Shown: positions 44,316-53,944 of the stretch, piece by piece
Layout of the letters: every line of letters begins with the position of its first letter
How positions within the stretch are numbered: the stretch's first letter is position 1
Source of the DNA: Gammaproteobacteria bacterium
GTDB lineage: Bacteria > Pseudomonadota > Gammaproteobacteria > Pseudomonadales > Pseudohongiellaceae
Length of the DNA: 64,000 nucleotides
Direction of reading: 5' to 3'
NCBI GenBank assembly: GCA_002706685.1
Contig: PALV01000011.1
Coordinates: forward strand, 434,001-498,000
Notes under the pieces: generated by a model
The model's database searches: none
The model's input: the letters and a program-made list of their open reading frames with translations, nothing else
What the model was told of the DNA's origin: nothing
Made by a program: the position numbers and the translations under genes

Positions 44316-45739
44316 GCGTTGTAGCCCATCACGGCCTTGATTTCCAGATAGTCATGGAAACCTTCTTCGCCCCATTCGCGACCATTGCCTGATTGCTTGT
44401 AACCACCAAACGGCGCGGCAAAGTCCGGGCCGGCGCCATTCATGTGCACCATGCCGGTTCGCATGCGACGCGCGATCGCGCGGGCGTGCTCTGGCTCCCC
44501 GGATACATAGCCGGACAGGCCATATACTGTATCGTTGGCGATGCGGACGGCATCCTCATCGTCCTTGTAACCGATAATCGACAGAACCGGTCCAAAAATT
44601 TCCTCGCGAGCGATGGTCATGTCATTGGTGACATTGGCGAACACGGTAGGTTTAACAAAGTAGCCGGTTTCCAGGCCTTCGGGTTTGCCAGTACCGCCAG
44701 CAACCAGCGTGGCACCCTCGTCGATACCGGCCTGGATCAGGGACTGGATTTTGTCGTACTGAACCTGGCTTACCACAGGGCCCAGGCGGGTTGCTTCATC
44801 GGCCGGGTTGCCAGGCACTGCTTTGGCAGCGACCACTTTGGCAATCTCGATGGCTTCAGCCATTTTTGACTGTGGTACCAGCATACGGGTTGGGGCATTG
44901 CAGGACTGACCACAATTGCCAAAACAGCCCATGATGCCGCCTTTGACGGCCGCCGCAAAATCGGCCGAGTCCAGAATGATGTTGGCAGACTTGCCACCCA
45001 GTTCCTGGCACACGCGTTTGATGGTGTCGGCTGCCGCCTTGGCCACCTCACGTCCGGCGCGCGTGGAGCCGGTAAACGAGACCATATCAACTTCCGGGTG
45101 CGAGGAGATGGCAGCGCCAACGCTGGGGCCATCGCCATTCACCAGATTGAATACACCTGCCGGCACGCCAGCGTCGTGAATGATTTCCGCCAGTATCATT
45201 GCGCTGATGGGCGCCACTTCACTGGGTTTGAGCACCATGGTGCAGCCCGTTGCCAGTGCCGGCGCGACTTTACAGGTCAGCTGGTTCAGCGGCCAGTTCC
45301 AGGGCGTAATCATGCCGCATACGCCGATGGGTTCCTTGATGATCTGGGTCTTGCCGCGAGCTTCTTCGAATTCGTAGTTGGCCAGAATCTGGCGGGCGGT
45401 CGCAAAATGGCCGAGGCCGGTGCCAACCTGCGCACTGCGTGCAAAGCTGATGGGCGCACCCATTTCCTGCGAGATGGCCTGGGCCAGGTCCTCAGAGCGT
45501 GCCTTGATGCCCGCCAGGATCTTGTCGAGGATGGCCAGCCGCTCTTCCACGCTGGTCCGGGACCAGGCCGGGAAGGCGTCACGCGCTGCCTTTGCAGCCG
45601 TATCTACATCGGCCGCTGTCCCCAGCGACACACGGGAAAACACCTGTTCTGTTGCCGGATTGATGACATCAACAGTGTCGCGACCTTCCGGTTTAACCCA
45701 CTCGCCGTTGATATAAAACGACAGGTAATCATTGCTCAT
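44312..45739 (-). CDS. Aldehyde dehydrogenase family protein
   Basis: NAD(P)-dependent oxidation of an aldehyde; 475 residues. Seen: ITPWNWPLNQLTCKVAPALA, TGCTMVLKPSEVAPIS, SFTGSTRAGREVAKAA, catalytic Glu in CQELGGKSANIILDSA and Cys in NCGQSCNAPTRMLVP (unusually followed by Asn), then EEIFGPVLSIIGY and PFGGYKQSGNGREWGEEG. Substrate not predictable. Coupled to the VOC gene. Confidence 0.95.
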   Translation of the reverse strand: MSNDYLSFYINGEWVKPEGRDTVDVINPATEQVFSRVSLGTAADVDTAAKAARDAFPAWSRTSVEERLAILDKILAGIKARSEDLAQAISQEMGAPISFARSAQVGTGLGHFATARQILANYEFEEARGKTQIIKEPIGVCGMITPWNWPLNQLTCKVAPALATGCTMVLKPSEVAPISAMILAEIIHDAGVPAGVFNLVNGDGPSVGAAISSHPEVDMVSFTGSTRAGREVAKAAADTIKRVCQELGGKSANIILDSADFAAAVKGGIMGCFGNCGQSCNAPTRMLVPQSKMAEAIEIAKVVAAKAVPGNPADEATRLGPVVSQVQYDKIQSLIQAGIDEGATLVAGGTGKPEGLETGYFVKPTVFANVTNDMTIAREEIFGPVLSIIGYKDDEDAVRIANDTVYGLSGYVSGEPEHARAIARRMRTGMVHMNGAGPDFAAPFGGYKQSGNGREWGEEGFHDYLEIKAVMGYNA

Positions 45740-45926
45740 TTATGTTCCCCCAAGGTTGTTTCGTTAGTTCGGTGGTCTGGTTCAGACGCCGATTATGGGA
45801 TAAATCAAAGACAACTGCCAATCCGTGCTCGCTGGCGTATACTGAGCGACGGTGAACGAAGCCCGTTGGCCCTGCGGTCATGTACCGTACCCAGGCTCTT
45901 TTTTTGTGAGGTTGTCGCGACACACC

Positions 45927-47054
45927 ATGATTCAGGCCATATCCAGCCAGCTCCGCCTGCTGTCAGTCAGCAGAGCGACACCTCTCGCGGCCAGCGTCGG
46001 CCGCGCGTTGGCGGTATTGCTTGTATCTTTTCTGGCCTTGCAGACACTTCCGGCCATTGCGCAAAGCCAGTCCGGCGATTCTGAGCCAGGATCTGCAGAA
46101 AGTATGGACGTTCCTGAGGCCGAAGCTCCCCCTGAGATAGATCCTGAGCGGCTGCAGTGGGAGCGTGATGCTGCCGGACTGGTGGCGCAGCTGGACAATC
46201 TGACAAACTCACTGGGGCTCTACGACCCGTCCCTGCTGGAAGTTCAGCGGGATCTGGGTTCTGCATTGCTCAGGCTGGATCGCCACCAGGAAGCTGCCGA
46301 AGTGTATGCACGGGCGCTGCAGCTGGCCCGCGTCACTGATGGCCTGTACAGTGCGCAGCAGCTGGCCGTGCTGGATGGGCTGATAGCGGCTCACAGCGGC
46401 CTTCAGGACTGGGGAAAAGTGGATGACTACGAACACCTGCGCTTCTCCCTGGCAACCCATCAGCAGGACCCTCAGTCACCAGAATATATTGATGCGCTGC
46501 TTGCCCGCAGCGAATGGCAGCTGCAGGCCTCACGCCACAATCTTTTGAGCCGGCCGGGAAATGATTTTCAGATCCGGCAATTGCATGACCTGAATCTTGC
46601 ACACGAGCAGGCACTTGCCACCGCCAGTGAGCAGTCAGACCCCGCGCTGCACTGGGAGCTGCTGGACACCAAGCTGCAGACTGATATCGAGATTGCACGC
46701 CACGTCGCCTACCAGGGCATGAGGGATATTTTTCCGTCCGAGCCTCGTTATGTAATGCAGACAGTCTGCCGTATGGTCTCGGATGGTAATGGCGGTGCGC
46801 AGCGTGTGTGCTGGCAGCAGCGGGTCAGTAATCCGGATTTTTACAATTCAGCCGCCAACCAGCGTCGGCACGAACTGGAGCGCACGCGCGCCAATCTGCT
46901 GACAACCCGCCGGGAGATGGAGCAGTTCATGGTTACGCATCCAGATTTTGTCAGCCAGCGTAGCGATGAGGTCAACAATCGTCTGGCGCAGATTGACCAG
47001 GTGGTTTCAGAGTTGCAACGTGAAGCCAGTCGCGCCGCTTTCAGGTCCTGGTAG
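45927..47054 (+). CDS. Exported helical-repeat (TPR-like) protein
   Basis: Function unknown; 375 residues from ATG 45927. A signal-like hydrophobic segment (LAVLLVSFLALQTLPAIAQ) follows a basic n-region. An acidic linker (about residues 46-70) precedes a helical region with a TPR-like pattern: LLEVQRDLGSALLRLDRHQE then AAEVYARALQLARV. Two Cys (QTVCRMVSDG, RVCWQQRV) about 15 residues apart may form a periplasmic disulfide. The C-terminus is a predicted coiled coil (residues ~315-370). The ribosome site is weak. The peroxiredoxin gene follows after 48 bases. Confidence 0.75.
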   Translation: MIQAISSQLRLLSVSRATPLAASVGRALAVLLVSFLALQTLPAIAQSQSGDSEPGSAESMDVPEAEAPPEIDPERLQWERDAAGLVAQLDNLTNSLGLYDPSLLEVQRDLGSALLRLDRHQEAAEVYARALQLARVTDGLYSAQQLAVLDGLIAAHSGLQDWGKVDDYEHLRFSLATHQQDPQSPEYIDALLARSEWQLQASRHNLLSRPGNDFQIRQLHDLNLAHEQALATASEQSDPALHWELLDTKLQTDIEIARHVAYQGMRDIFPSEPRYVMQTVCRMVSDGNGGAQRVCWQQRVSNPDFYNSAANQRRHELERTRANLLTTRREMEQFMVTHPDFVSQRSDEVNNRLAQIDQVVSELQREASRAAFRSW

Positions 47055-47102
47055 CCCAACCAGGCGTGATCGCAAAACAACACAAACAACAGGAGTTTTG
47101 GC

Positions 47103-47639
47103 ATGAAAAAGACATCTACAGCATTAACCCGCCGGTTCACCGGAGTGGCCATCGGTTTGCTGGCTGCGCTGGCGCTGCCATTGGCACAGGCACTGGAAGT
47201 TGGTGACAAAGCACCGGATTTCACGCTGCAGGCTTCTGACGGCAATACCTACAGCCTGTCGCAGTTTGTAGGCAAACAGCCGGTAGTGCTGGCATTCTTC
47301 CCGGCTGCCTTTACTGGCGGCTGCACCATTCAGTGCAAGGCAATCCGCGACAGCAGCGACGAAATCAAAAGCTTTGATGTCGCGTACTTCATGGCCAGCG
47401 TCGACACTGCTGAGAAAAATACCGAATTCGCCACCGAATATGGTCTCGATTTTCCGGTACTGGCCGACCCGCAGAAAACCATGACGGCTGACTACGGTGT
47501 GCTCAGTGAGCGGGGATTTGCCAATCGCTGGACCTACTACATTGACGTGAACGGCGTGGTAGTCAAAATAGACAAACAAACCAACCCCAATACAGCCGGC
47601 CAGGATCTGGCTGACAATATGGCAGATCTGGGCTTTTAG
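47103..47639 (+). CDS. Exported peroxiredoxin
   Basis: Periplasmic thiol peroxidase candidate; 178 residues. Signal peptide with TRRF n-region (a twin Arg but not the full Tat motif) and cleavage near QALE. Seen: [40 protein letters not shown] with two Cys three residues apart, and [20 protein letters not shown]. The CxxxC spacing differs from Bcp (CxxxxC). A strong AGGAG lies upstream. No periplasmic reductant is evident nearby apart from the orphan DsbD domain 40 kb away. Confidence 0.9.
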   Translation: MKKTSTALTRRFTGVAIGLLAALALPLAQALEVGDKAPDFTLQASDGNTYSLSQFVGKQPVVLAFFPAAFTGGCTIQCKAIRDSSDEIKSFDVAYFMASVDTAEKNTEFATEYGLDFPVLADPQKTMTADYGVLSERGFANRWTYYIDVNGVVVKIDKQTNPNTAGQDLADNMADLGF

Positions 47640-47683
47640 CGTCTTGCTCCTGTCATTGGCGTTGTGCCAGAATAGTTGTCACT

Positions 47684-48532
47684 ATGGCACATAAAACATT
47701 AGCTATTTTTGCTGCACTGTCGCTGATCGGCGTCGTTTTCCTGATCTATCTGGCAATGACCTTTGAGCCGCCGTCGGAGACCCGCACGACGGAGCTGGAT
47801 ACGCCCATCCCGCGGCCCGTGACAACCACGCCCGATCCGGCGCCCACCATCACCGAAACTGAGCCCGCCGAGGCCCTGGTCGAGGTTGATCCGGTGGAGA
47901 TTACGCCTGCGGAACCGGAAGCCGATCTGCCAGACGCTGAGCCCCTGCCATCTTTGAACGCCAGTGACGCCGAGCTGTTTGCCCGACTGGCTGAAATCGA
48001 GCTGGGTGCCAGCCTGATGCGATTGATGGCACCCGATGATGTAATCCGAAAATTTGTAGTGTTTGTCCACAATGCCTCAACCGGTGAGCTACCGCAACTG
48101 GACTACCCGCTACGTGACATTCAGTCTGATTTTGTAGCCTCAGAGGTAGACGAGAATCTCTTTGAGATGGACCCGGCCACGCACAGACGCTTTGATACAC
48201 TTATCGATACTCTGGTGAGTATCGAACCGCAGGCAGCCATGTCGATTTATCGTGCTTTCAAACCACTGTTCCAGGAAGCCTACGCAGAAATCGGCTTCCA
48301 GGAAGATTTTGATGCAGTTCTGGTACGTGCGATCGATCAGGTCATGGAGGCCGAGCTGCCGGAAGGGCCTTTCCAGTTGATCAAGCCTTCTGTGATGTTC
48401 CTGTATGCCGATACCAGGATTGAAGATATGGACCCGGTAGACAAGCAGCTGCTTCGTATCGGACCCGCGAATACCGCTAAATTGAAAGAACGTCTGCCTG
48501 CCTACCGGGAGCGACTCCAGGCCGGACGCTGA
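47684..48532 (+). CDS. DUF3014 domain membrane protein
   Basis: Function unknown; 282 residues. An N-terminal helix (residues 5-27) is followed by a Pro/Glu/Thr-rich linker (30-95) and a C-terminal domain with [56 protein letters not shown] and a closing [15 protein letters not shown], the DUF3014 pattern. Single-pass topology with a large periplasmic part is likely. recQ starts 4 bases after its stop. Confidence 0.85.
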   Translation: MAHKTLAIFAALSLIGVVFLIYLAMTFEPPSETRTTELDTPIPRPVTTTPDPAPTITETEPAEALVEVDPVEITPAEPEADLPDAEPLPSLNASDAELFARLAEIELGASLMRLMAPDDVIRKFVVFVHNASTGELPQLDYPLRDIQSDFVASEVDENLFEMDPATHRRFDTLIDTLVSIEPQAAMSIYRAFKPLFQEAYAEIGFQEDFDAVLVRAIDQVMEAELPEGPFQLIKPSVMFLYADTRIEDMDPVDKQLLRIGPANTAKLKERLPAYRERLQAGR

Positions 48533-48536
48533 TCGC

Positions 48537-50357
48537 ATGAGCGAGTCGTCCAGGGCATTGGCCGTACTGCGGGAAATATTCGGCTACGAACAGTTCCGTG
48601 GTGCCCAGGCTGAAATTGTAGATACGCTTGTCGCTGGTCACAGCGCACTGGTATTGATGCCCACCGGTGGCGGCAAATCACTCTGTTACCAGGTTCCCTC
48701 CATCGTCCGTCCGGGCGTTGGCATCGTCATATCCCCGCTTATTGCCCTGATGCAGGATCAGGTGGATGCCCTGCGCGAACTGGGTGTGAGCGCTGGTTTC
48801 ATCAACTCCTCATTAAGCCCGGAACAGTACAGTGAGACCATGCGGGCACTGCGCGCGGGTCAGCTCGACCTGCTGTACCTGGCGCCGGAGCGGCTCAGCC
48901 AGCCATCCACGCTCGATCTGCTGGACTCTCTGGAGATTGCCCTGTTTGCCATTGATGAGGCGCACTGCGTGTCACAGTGGGGACATGATTTTCGTTCAGA
49001 CTACCTGACATTGTCGGTACTGCAGCAGCGCTTCCCATTGATACCCCGGGTGGCTCTGACAGCAACGGCCGATACCGCAACGAGACAGGAAATTATTGAA
49101 AGGCTGGCGCTGGAAGATGCGCGGCATTTTGTGTCGGGTTTTGATCGACCCAACATTCAGTATCGCATCACCCAGAAACGCAATCCGCGCCAGCAGTTGA
49201 TCGATTTTCTGCGCCGCGAGCACAGCGGTGATGCCGGCATTATTTACTGTCTGTCGCGGCGCAAGACCGAGGAGACCGCTGCATGGCTGCAGCAGCAGGG
49301 CTTTGATGCGCTGCCGTATCATGCCGGTCTAAGCGCAGATGAGCGATTGCGTAATCAGCAGCGCTTCCTGCGGGAAGATGGTGTAATCGTGGTGGCAACC
49401 ATCGCCTTTGGCATGGGCATCGACAAGCCTGATGTGCGATTTATAGTGCACCTGGATCTACCGCGCAGCGTTGAGTCCTACTATCAGGAGACTGGTCGAG
49501 CAGGTCGCGATGGGGAACCTGCGACCGCCTGGATGGTCTATGGTTTGCAGGACGTGATCAAACTGCGGCAGATGATGGATGGATCGCAGGGTAATGAGCA
49601 ATTCAAGCGTCTGGAGCGGATCCGGCTGGATGCCATGCTTGGACTGTGTGAGATCACAAGCTGCCGCCGGCAGGCGCTGCGGCAGTACTTTGGCGAGCAG
49701 GCGCCGGAACAATGCGGCAATTGCGACACCTGTCTGAATCCGCCCCCGACATGGGATGGCACCGAGGCCGCGCAGAAGGCGCTGTCCTGTGTCTACCGGA
49801 CCGGGCAGCGCTTTGGCGTAGCGTATCTGATTGAGGTGCTTAGCGGGGTTGAGAGCGAGCGTGTACTGAGTAACGGCCATCATTGCGTGACGACATTCGG
49901 CATTGGTCGCGAGCTCGACAAAGCGCACTGGCAGTCCGTATTCAGACAGTTGGTGGCGCGGGGTTACCTGGGCGTGGATCACACAAGCTTTGGTGGCCTG
50001 TATCTGACGGAGAAGGCGCGCCCGGTGTTGCGCGGCGATGAAAGCCTGCGTCTGCGTGAGGATATCAGCGATGTGGCAGGTGGACGGCGCCGATCCGGCG
50101 ACCGTGGCGAGGTGCTGCTACCTGAGGACAGGCGCCTCTGGGAGGCATTGCGCCAGTGTCGCAAACAGTTGGCGGACGAGCATGATGTGCCGCCTTACGT
50201 GATCTTTCATGACAAAACTTTGCTGGACATGGTGCAGTTGCGGCCCCTGAACGCACAGCAGTTGCTGGCGGTCAACGGCGTAGGGCAGGGCAAGCTTAGC
50301 AAGTACGGTGAGGAATTCTTGCGAATAATCAATGAGCATGAGCTCGATATGGTATAG
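48537..50357 (+). CDS. recQ: ATP-dependent DNA helicase RecQ
   Basis: 3'-5' helicase in recombination and fork repair. 606 residues: Walker [22 protein letters not shown] box [47 protein letters not shown], arginine finger region [15 protein letters not shown], zinc site with [15 protein letters not shown] and QCGNCDTC, winged helix (about 405-505) and an HRDC domain (530-600). Full length. Confidence 0.97.
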   Translation: MSESSRALAVLREIFGYEQFRGAQAEIVDTLVAGHSALVLMPTGGGKSLCYQVPSIVRPGVGIVISPLIALMQDQVDALRELGVSAGFINSSLSPEQYSETMRALRAGQLDLLYLAPERLSQPSTLDLLDSLEIALFAIDEAHCVSQWGHDFRSDYLTLSVLQQRFPLIPRVALTATADTATRQEIIERLALEDARHFVSGFDRPNIQYRITQKRNPRQQLIDFLRREHSGDAGIIYCLSRRKTEETAAWLQQQGFDALPYHAGLSADERLRNQQRFLREDGVIVVATIAFGMGIDKPDVRFIVHLDLPRSVESYYQETGRAGRDGEPATAWMVYGLQDVIKLRQMMDGSQGNEQFKRLERIRLDAMLGLCEITSCRRQALRQYFGEQAPEQCGNCDTCLNPPPTWDGTEAAQKALSCVYRTGQRFGVAYLIEVLSGVESERVLSNGHHCVTTFGIGRELDKAHWQSVFRQLVARGYLGVDHTSFGGLYLTEKARPVLRGDESLRLREDISDVAGGRRRSGDRGEVLLPEDRRLWEALRQCRKQLADEHDVPPYVIFHDKTLLDMVQLRPLNAQQLLAVNGVGQGKLSKYGEEFLRIINEHELDMV

Positions 50358-50423
50358 AATGCGCCCCGTTTTTCGTTAAGCACCGGATTTACGTTCCGGA
50401 GGGCAGACAGGAGATTGGCAGGA

Positions 50424-51407
50424 ATGACAGGCTCGGTAGTAGTGGCGGCCATGTACCGCTTTGCACGTTTGGAAGATTTCACAGATTTACGCGCACCACT
50501 GCATCGCGTGATGCTGGATAATCAGGTCAAAGGCACCTTGCTGCTGGCGCGTGAAGGTATCAATGGCACCATCGCAGGTTCGCGTGAGGGCATCGACGCC
50601 GTGCTGGGCTGGCTGCGCAAAGACGATCGCCTCGCCGCACTGGAAGTCAAAGAATCCTACACCGAAGACAATCCTTTCTACCGCACCAAGGTCAAACTCA
50701 AGAATGAGATCGTGACCATGGGCGTGGAAGATATCGATCCCTGCCATATTGTCGGTACCTATGTAAAACCGGCCGACTGGAATGCGCTGATCTCCGACCC
50801 GGATGTGACGGTTATCGACACGCGTAATGATTATGAATACCAGATCGGGACCTTCCAAGGTGCGATCAACCCGGAAACCGATGCCTTCCGTGAATTCCCG
50901 CGCTATGTGAAACAGAACCTTAATCCGCAGAAACACAAAAAGGTGGCGATGTTCTGCACCGGCGGCATTCGCTGTGAAAAGTCGACAGCTTTCCTCAAAC
51001 AACAGGGCTTTGAAGAGGTCTATCACCTGGAAGGTGGCATCCTCAAGTATCTGGAGGAAGTGCCGCAGGAACAGTCACTGTGGCAGGGTGAGTGTTTCGT
51101 GTTTGATAACCGGGTGACGGTTAACCATCAGCTGGAGCGCGGATCTTACGACCAGTGCCATGCCTGCCGTATGCCTATCACCGATGAAGAAAAGACCTCG
51201 GAGCACTTCCGCCCAGGCATCAGCTGTCCGTACTGTTACGACAAACACAGCCAGGAACAGTTGCGCCGTTATGCCGAACGGGAGCGCCAGATGCAACTGG
51301 CCAGGGAGCGGGGAGAGCACCACATTGGTGAACCGATGTCGGCCGTCATCAGGCGACGACGACAGGAAAAACTGGCAGCCAAACTGGAGCAGCGCCAGGC
51401 CGGTTGA
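50424..51407 (+). CDS. trhO: tRNA uridine 34 hydroxylase (rhodanese-family TrhO/YceA)
   Basis: Oxygen-dependent hydroxylation of wobble uridine (ho5U34). 327 residues: N-terminal ferredoxin-like domain with [20 protein letters not shown], rhodanese domain with [20 protein letters not shown] and active Cys in [20 protein letters not shown], then a C-terminal Cys cluster ([20 protein letters not shown]) typical of the long TrhO form. The start is the ATG at 50424; a TTG nine bases earlier is possible. Confidence 0.93.
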   Translation: MTGSVVVAAMYRFARLEDFTDLRAPLHRVMLDNQVKGTLLLAREGINGTIAGSREGIDAVLGWLRKDDRLAALEVKESYTEDNPFYRTKVKLKNEIVTMGVEDIDPCHIVGTYVKPADWNALISDPDVTVIDTRNDYEYQIGTFQGAINPETDAFREFPRYVKQNLNPQKHKKVAMFCTGGIRCEKSTAFLKQQGFEEVYHLEGGILKYLEEVPQEQSLWQGECFVFDNRVTVNHQLERGSYDQCHACRMPITDEEKTSEHFRPGISCPYCYDKHSQEQLRRYAERERQMQLARERGEHHIGEPMSAVIRRRRQEKLAAKLEQRQAG

Positions 51408-51425
51408 TACCGTGCAGCCAGAAGA

Positions 51426-51647
51426 TCAGCTTTGCCCTTCGCAATACGCAAATCTGGGCACGTCCTGGCCGTCAACAGTGACTGTTTCAGTAAACATGGT
51501 CAGCGGCCTGACCCACAGGCCGCGTTCGCCATACTGTGGCCGGTAAACCACCAGAGCCTCCTCGGTTTCGCTGTGACGGGCTACACCGATCACATCGTAC
51601 AATGGTCCTTTATAGTGGCGGTAAGTACCGGGCTTCAGGTCGGTCAT
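51426..51647 (-). CDS. DUF1653 domain protein
   Basis: Function unknown. 73 residues carrying PGTYRHYKGPLYDVIGVARH, EALVVYRPQYGERGLWVRPL and MFTETVTVDGQDVPRF, the complete DUF1653 fold. The ATG at 51645-51647 gives the usual N-terminus. Convergent with trhO. Confidence 0.92.
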   Translation of the reverse strand: MTDLKPGTYRHYKGPLYDVIGVARHSETEEALVVYRPQYGERGLWVRPLTMFTETVTVDGQDVPRFAYCEGQS

Positions 51648-51770
51648 AACAATTCCAGACAGTAAGTTGGCGAAACAGGGATTGTCGCGTAGTCTATTAC
51701 AGCTCTGAATCCAACCCAACCGTATAAATGACGCTGGACAGCGGTGTCAGTATTTAATCAGGAGTATTGC

Positions 51771-52097
51771 ATGATCGCGCCGGGACGCCTGTTGTTAACC
51801 TCATCCGTGTGTTTGTTGCTGGCGGCCTGCGCCTCTCAGCAGCCTTCCAAGCAGGTGCTTATTCAGGGCATCTGGACAGCAGAGTTTGAAGGGCAGGCGG
51901 TTACGCTGGAATACAGCGTTAGTGAGGTCACCGTGCTCGATTTCGGCATCAGCTTTCCCTATGAGTGGATCGACGACGATCATATCCGCCTGAACGCCAT
52001 GGGCCAGCAGGTGGTCAGCGCAATTGAGTTCGAGACGCCGGATGAGATGCACCAGATTACCGATGGGGATGTGCAGGTGCTGTATCGTCAGCGTTAA
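51771..52097 (+). CDS. Small predicted lipoprotein
   Basis: Function unknown; 108 residues. The lipobox LLAAC at residues 16-20 follows a hydrophobic signal (LLLTSSVCLL). The mature part has strands around QGIWTAEFEGQAVTLEYSVS and ISFPYEWIDDDHIRLNAMG, reminiscent of small lipocalin/META-like beta domains, but no family was assigned. AGGAG lies 7 bases upstream of the ATG. A strong terminator follows. Confidence 0.78.
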   Translation: MIAPGRLLLTSSVCLLLAACASQQPSKQVLIQGIWTAEFEGQAVTLEYSVSEVTVLDFGISFPYEWIDDDHIRLNAMGQQVVSAIEFETPDEMHQITDGDVQVLYRQR

Positions 52098-52118
52098 AGC
52101 TGTTGGCAGGCAGGAAAT

Positions 52119-52157
52119 AAAAAGGCCGCGATGTGGTTTCACATCGCGGCCTTCTCT
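52119..52157. terminator. Bidirectional rho-independent terminator
   Basis: A 14-bp perfect stem (AAGGCCGCGATGTG at 52122-52135 with CACATCGCGGCCTT at 52140-52153) with a 4-base loop (GTTT) has A-rich sequence on the left and TCTCTTTT on the right. It lies between the lipoprotein (plus) and the acidic protein (minus), and can end both transcripts. Confidence 0.92.
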
Positions 52158-52179
52158 TTTGGTTGTTTACTATTTGTAA

Positions 52180-53625
52180 TCAGTTTGGTGTGGCATCGAC
52201 ACCTTCTTCGCAGATTGTCGCAAAAATCGCCACATCACTCGTCGCTGTTACCGGGATAAGTGGCACAGCCACAGATACCGGGCTACCCGACCAGATAGCA
52301 CCCGCACCCGGCGCAGTTGCGGTTGAGAAGCTGTAGTTCAGCTCGACGTCGCTGTTGTACGTGCCCGCAGCGCCGACGTAAAAGTCTACGGTGCGGATCT
52401 CGTAGCCAGCAACCGGCGACATCACCAGGCTGAATCCACCACCGAGCTGCGATGGTGCCAGCAGCAGATTGCCGTAAATGTCTGACGGACTCATGGCGTC
52501 GGTCAGATTGACATTCTGGAATGCGAAGCCGAACGGGTCAAACGTCAGCGGGACGCTGGCGCCGCTGGTGTTTGTGATGTAGCAGCCCTGTGGCAGTTCA
52601 GGGTCGTTGCCACCGCCGCCATTGTCGTCATCATCATCGTCATCGGTGGCGCATTCGGCGTTCACGCCAAAGTACGTGGCCCAGTTGCCCTTCTTGGTGA
52701 ATCGGGTCTCACCTGCCCAGGCAGATTCAGTCTGTCCTGACTTGGAAACAACACCATGTGCGCCAATCAGCAGTTTGGACGGATCTGCACAGTAGCTTTC
52801 CGGGTCAATGCCCAGGTCGCTGACCGGGATAGTGAAGGTGTGGGTATCAACACCCATAACGCTGGCAGTGTACGGGAACTGGCCAGGAATCGGGTTTCCG
52901 GAGCCAGTGCGCGGTGCGCTGTCCAGTGTCTCGCCAACCCACAGGTGCGGCTCTGACAGTTTCCAGCCATCTTCCAGGATATAGTCAACCAGCAGATTGT
53001 CACCGTCCAGGGTTACGCAGACACTACCCACAACGATGTGCTGACCAGCGCGGTAAATGGCGCAGTTGCCATCTACGACTGGCGTGTCACTGCCGTTGTC
53101 GTGGCCATGGTCGTCATCGTCGTCATGATCATCATCATCGTCGTCGTCGTCATCCTTGTGCCATCCCCAGCCCCAGTCTTTTTTCTTCCAGGAGTGGTCG
53201 TCGTCATCGTCATCATGGTCTTTGTGCTTGCCCCAACCGTCTTTCCAGTCGTGGTCATCGTCATCATCGTCGTGATCGTGGTTATGGCCTTTGCCCTTAC
53301 CATTGCCATGGTCTTTATGGCCTTTGCCCGGACCGTCGTGGTCGTGACCGCGATCCTTGTCATCATCCTTGCCTTTGCCCTTGTCGTCCTTGTCCTTGCC
53401 TTTAGACTTATCGTCTTTTTTGTCGTCCTTCTTGTCGTCTTTCTTGCCTTTGTCATCATTTTTGGACTTGGAATCGCTGTGCGATTCGTCAGCACTGACA
53501 AAGCCAAACAGTTTGCCAAGAAAGCCGCTGAAGCCCCATGTGGCATTGGCGCTGGAGGCGGTAAACAGTGACAGGCTGAATACAGCCAGCAGCACCGTGA
53601 GTTTAGATCTGGTGTTCTTGTTCAT
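52180..53625 (-). CDS. Exported Asp/His/Lys-rich protein with two globular domains
   Basis: Function unknown; 481 residues. Signal peptide residues 1-28 (FSLSLFTASSANA). Residues ~46-180 are low complexity: first Lys/Asp-rich, then Gly/His/Lys (KGHKDHGNGKGKGHNHDHD), then runs of six to nine Asp punctuated by His, Lys and Trp (WKDGWGKHKD, WGWGWHKD). Such runs could bind divalent cations. Residues ~185-325 form a domain with AGQHIVVGSVCVTLDGDNLL, EPHLWVGETLDSAP and GNPIPGQFPYTASVMGVDTH, a pattern I recall from secreted proteins of other phyla without a firm name. Another Asp7 run (328-334) leads to a second C-terminal domain. There is no visible sorting tag. Confidence 0.85.
   Translation of the reverse strand: MNKNTRSKLTVLLAVFSLSLFTASSANATWGFSGFLGKLFGFVSADESHSDSKSKNDDKGKKDDKKDDKKDDKSKGKDKDDKGKGKDDDKDRGHDHDGPGKGHKDHGNGKGKGHNHDHDDDDDDHDWKDGWGKHKDHDDDDDDHSWKKKDWGWGWHKDDDDDDDDDHDDDDDHGHDNGSDTPVVDGNCAIYRAGQHIVVGSVCVTLDGDNLLVDYILEDGWKLSEPHLWVGETLDSAPRTGSGNPIPGQFPYTASVMGVDTHTFTIPVSDLGIDPESYCADPSKLLIGAHGVVSKSGQTESAWAGETRFTKKGNWATYFGVNAECATDDDDDDDNGGGGNDPELPQGCYITNTSGASVPLTFDPFGFAFQNVNLTDAMSPSDIYGNLLLAPSQLGGGFSLVMSPVAGYEIRTVDFYVGAAGTYNSDVELNYSFSTATAPGAGAIWSGSPVSVAVPLIPVTATSDVAIFATICEEGVDATPN
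53086..53490 (-). repeat. Low-complexity GAT/GAC-rich coding repeat
   Basis: This segment codes for the Asp/Lys/His-rich stretch and reads as near-tandem trinucleotides (ATC/GTC on the plus strand), densest at 53107-53155 and 53187-53278. It is imperfect, mixing GAT and GAC, so codon composition is degenerate and slippage may be limited. A further short run is at 52619-52642. No spacer structure, so it is not a CRISPR. Confidence 0.8.
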
Positions 53626-53944
53626 GATCTGTGTCCTTCTTGCTCAGTATTTGTCCGGGTTTCGGCATCTCGGGTCACATTGCACTACGGCACGAATGCT
53701 CGATGGACTTTTAGTCGATGATAATTCTACTCACAATGGCGCAAGATGCCAGTGCTTTCTGGCCCTGACTGTGGACGAAAGCGGGTCATTTTGGGAAATT
53801 TTCCGGGCTATTTGTCTCGAATATGAATTCATTCAAATTTGTGCCTCATGCTATCGACGCGCATAAACGCACTGGGGTATGCTTGGAGCTTGCCTGGCTG
53901 TCAGGGACGACTGCCCGAACCGTTTTTACCAGATTGATCGAGAT
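53626..53944. other. 319-bp divergent intergenic region
   Basis: Between the acidic exported protein (minus) and the oligopeptide importer operon (plus). AT-rich around 53700-53850; no coding signal convinces. The open frame from 53879 can extend the substrate-binding protein by 22 residues but the extension has no ribosome site or protein character. No clear operator was recognised. Confidence 0.4.

Noticed and set aside
45098..46084. 328-codon plus-strand frame opposite the aldehyde dehydrogenase
   Set aside because: Antisense shadow; conserved ALDH motifs are on the minus strand.
47103..47180. Tat signal in the exported peroxiredoxin
   Set aside because: The TRRF n-region has two Arg but lacks the SRRxFLK context; a Sec signal is more likely.
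53107..53278. Repeat tract as a possible CRISPR
   Set aside because: Trinucleotide low complexity in frame; no direct repeats with unique spacers.
53038..53571. Hydrophobic Val/Ile-rich plus-strand frames opposite the acidic protein
   Set aside because: Reverse complement of GAT/GAC repeats yields GTC/ATC (Val/Ile); it imitates membrane helices but has no gene signals.
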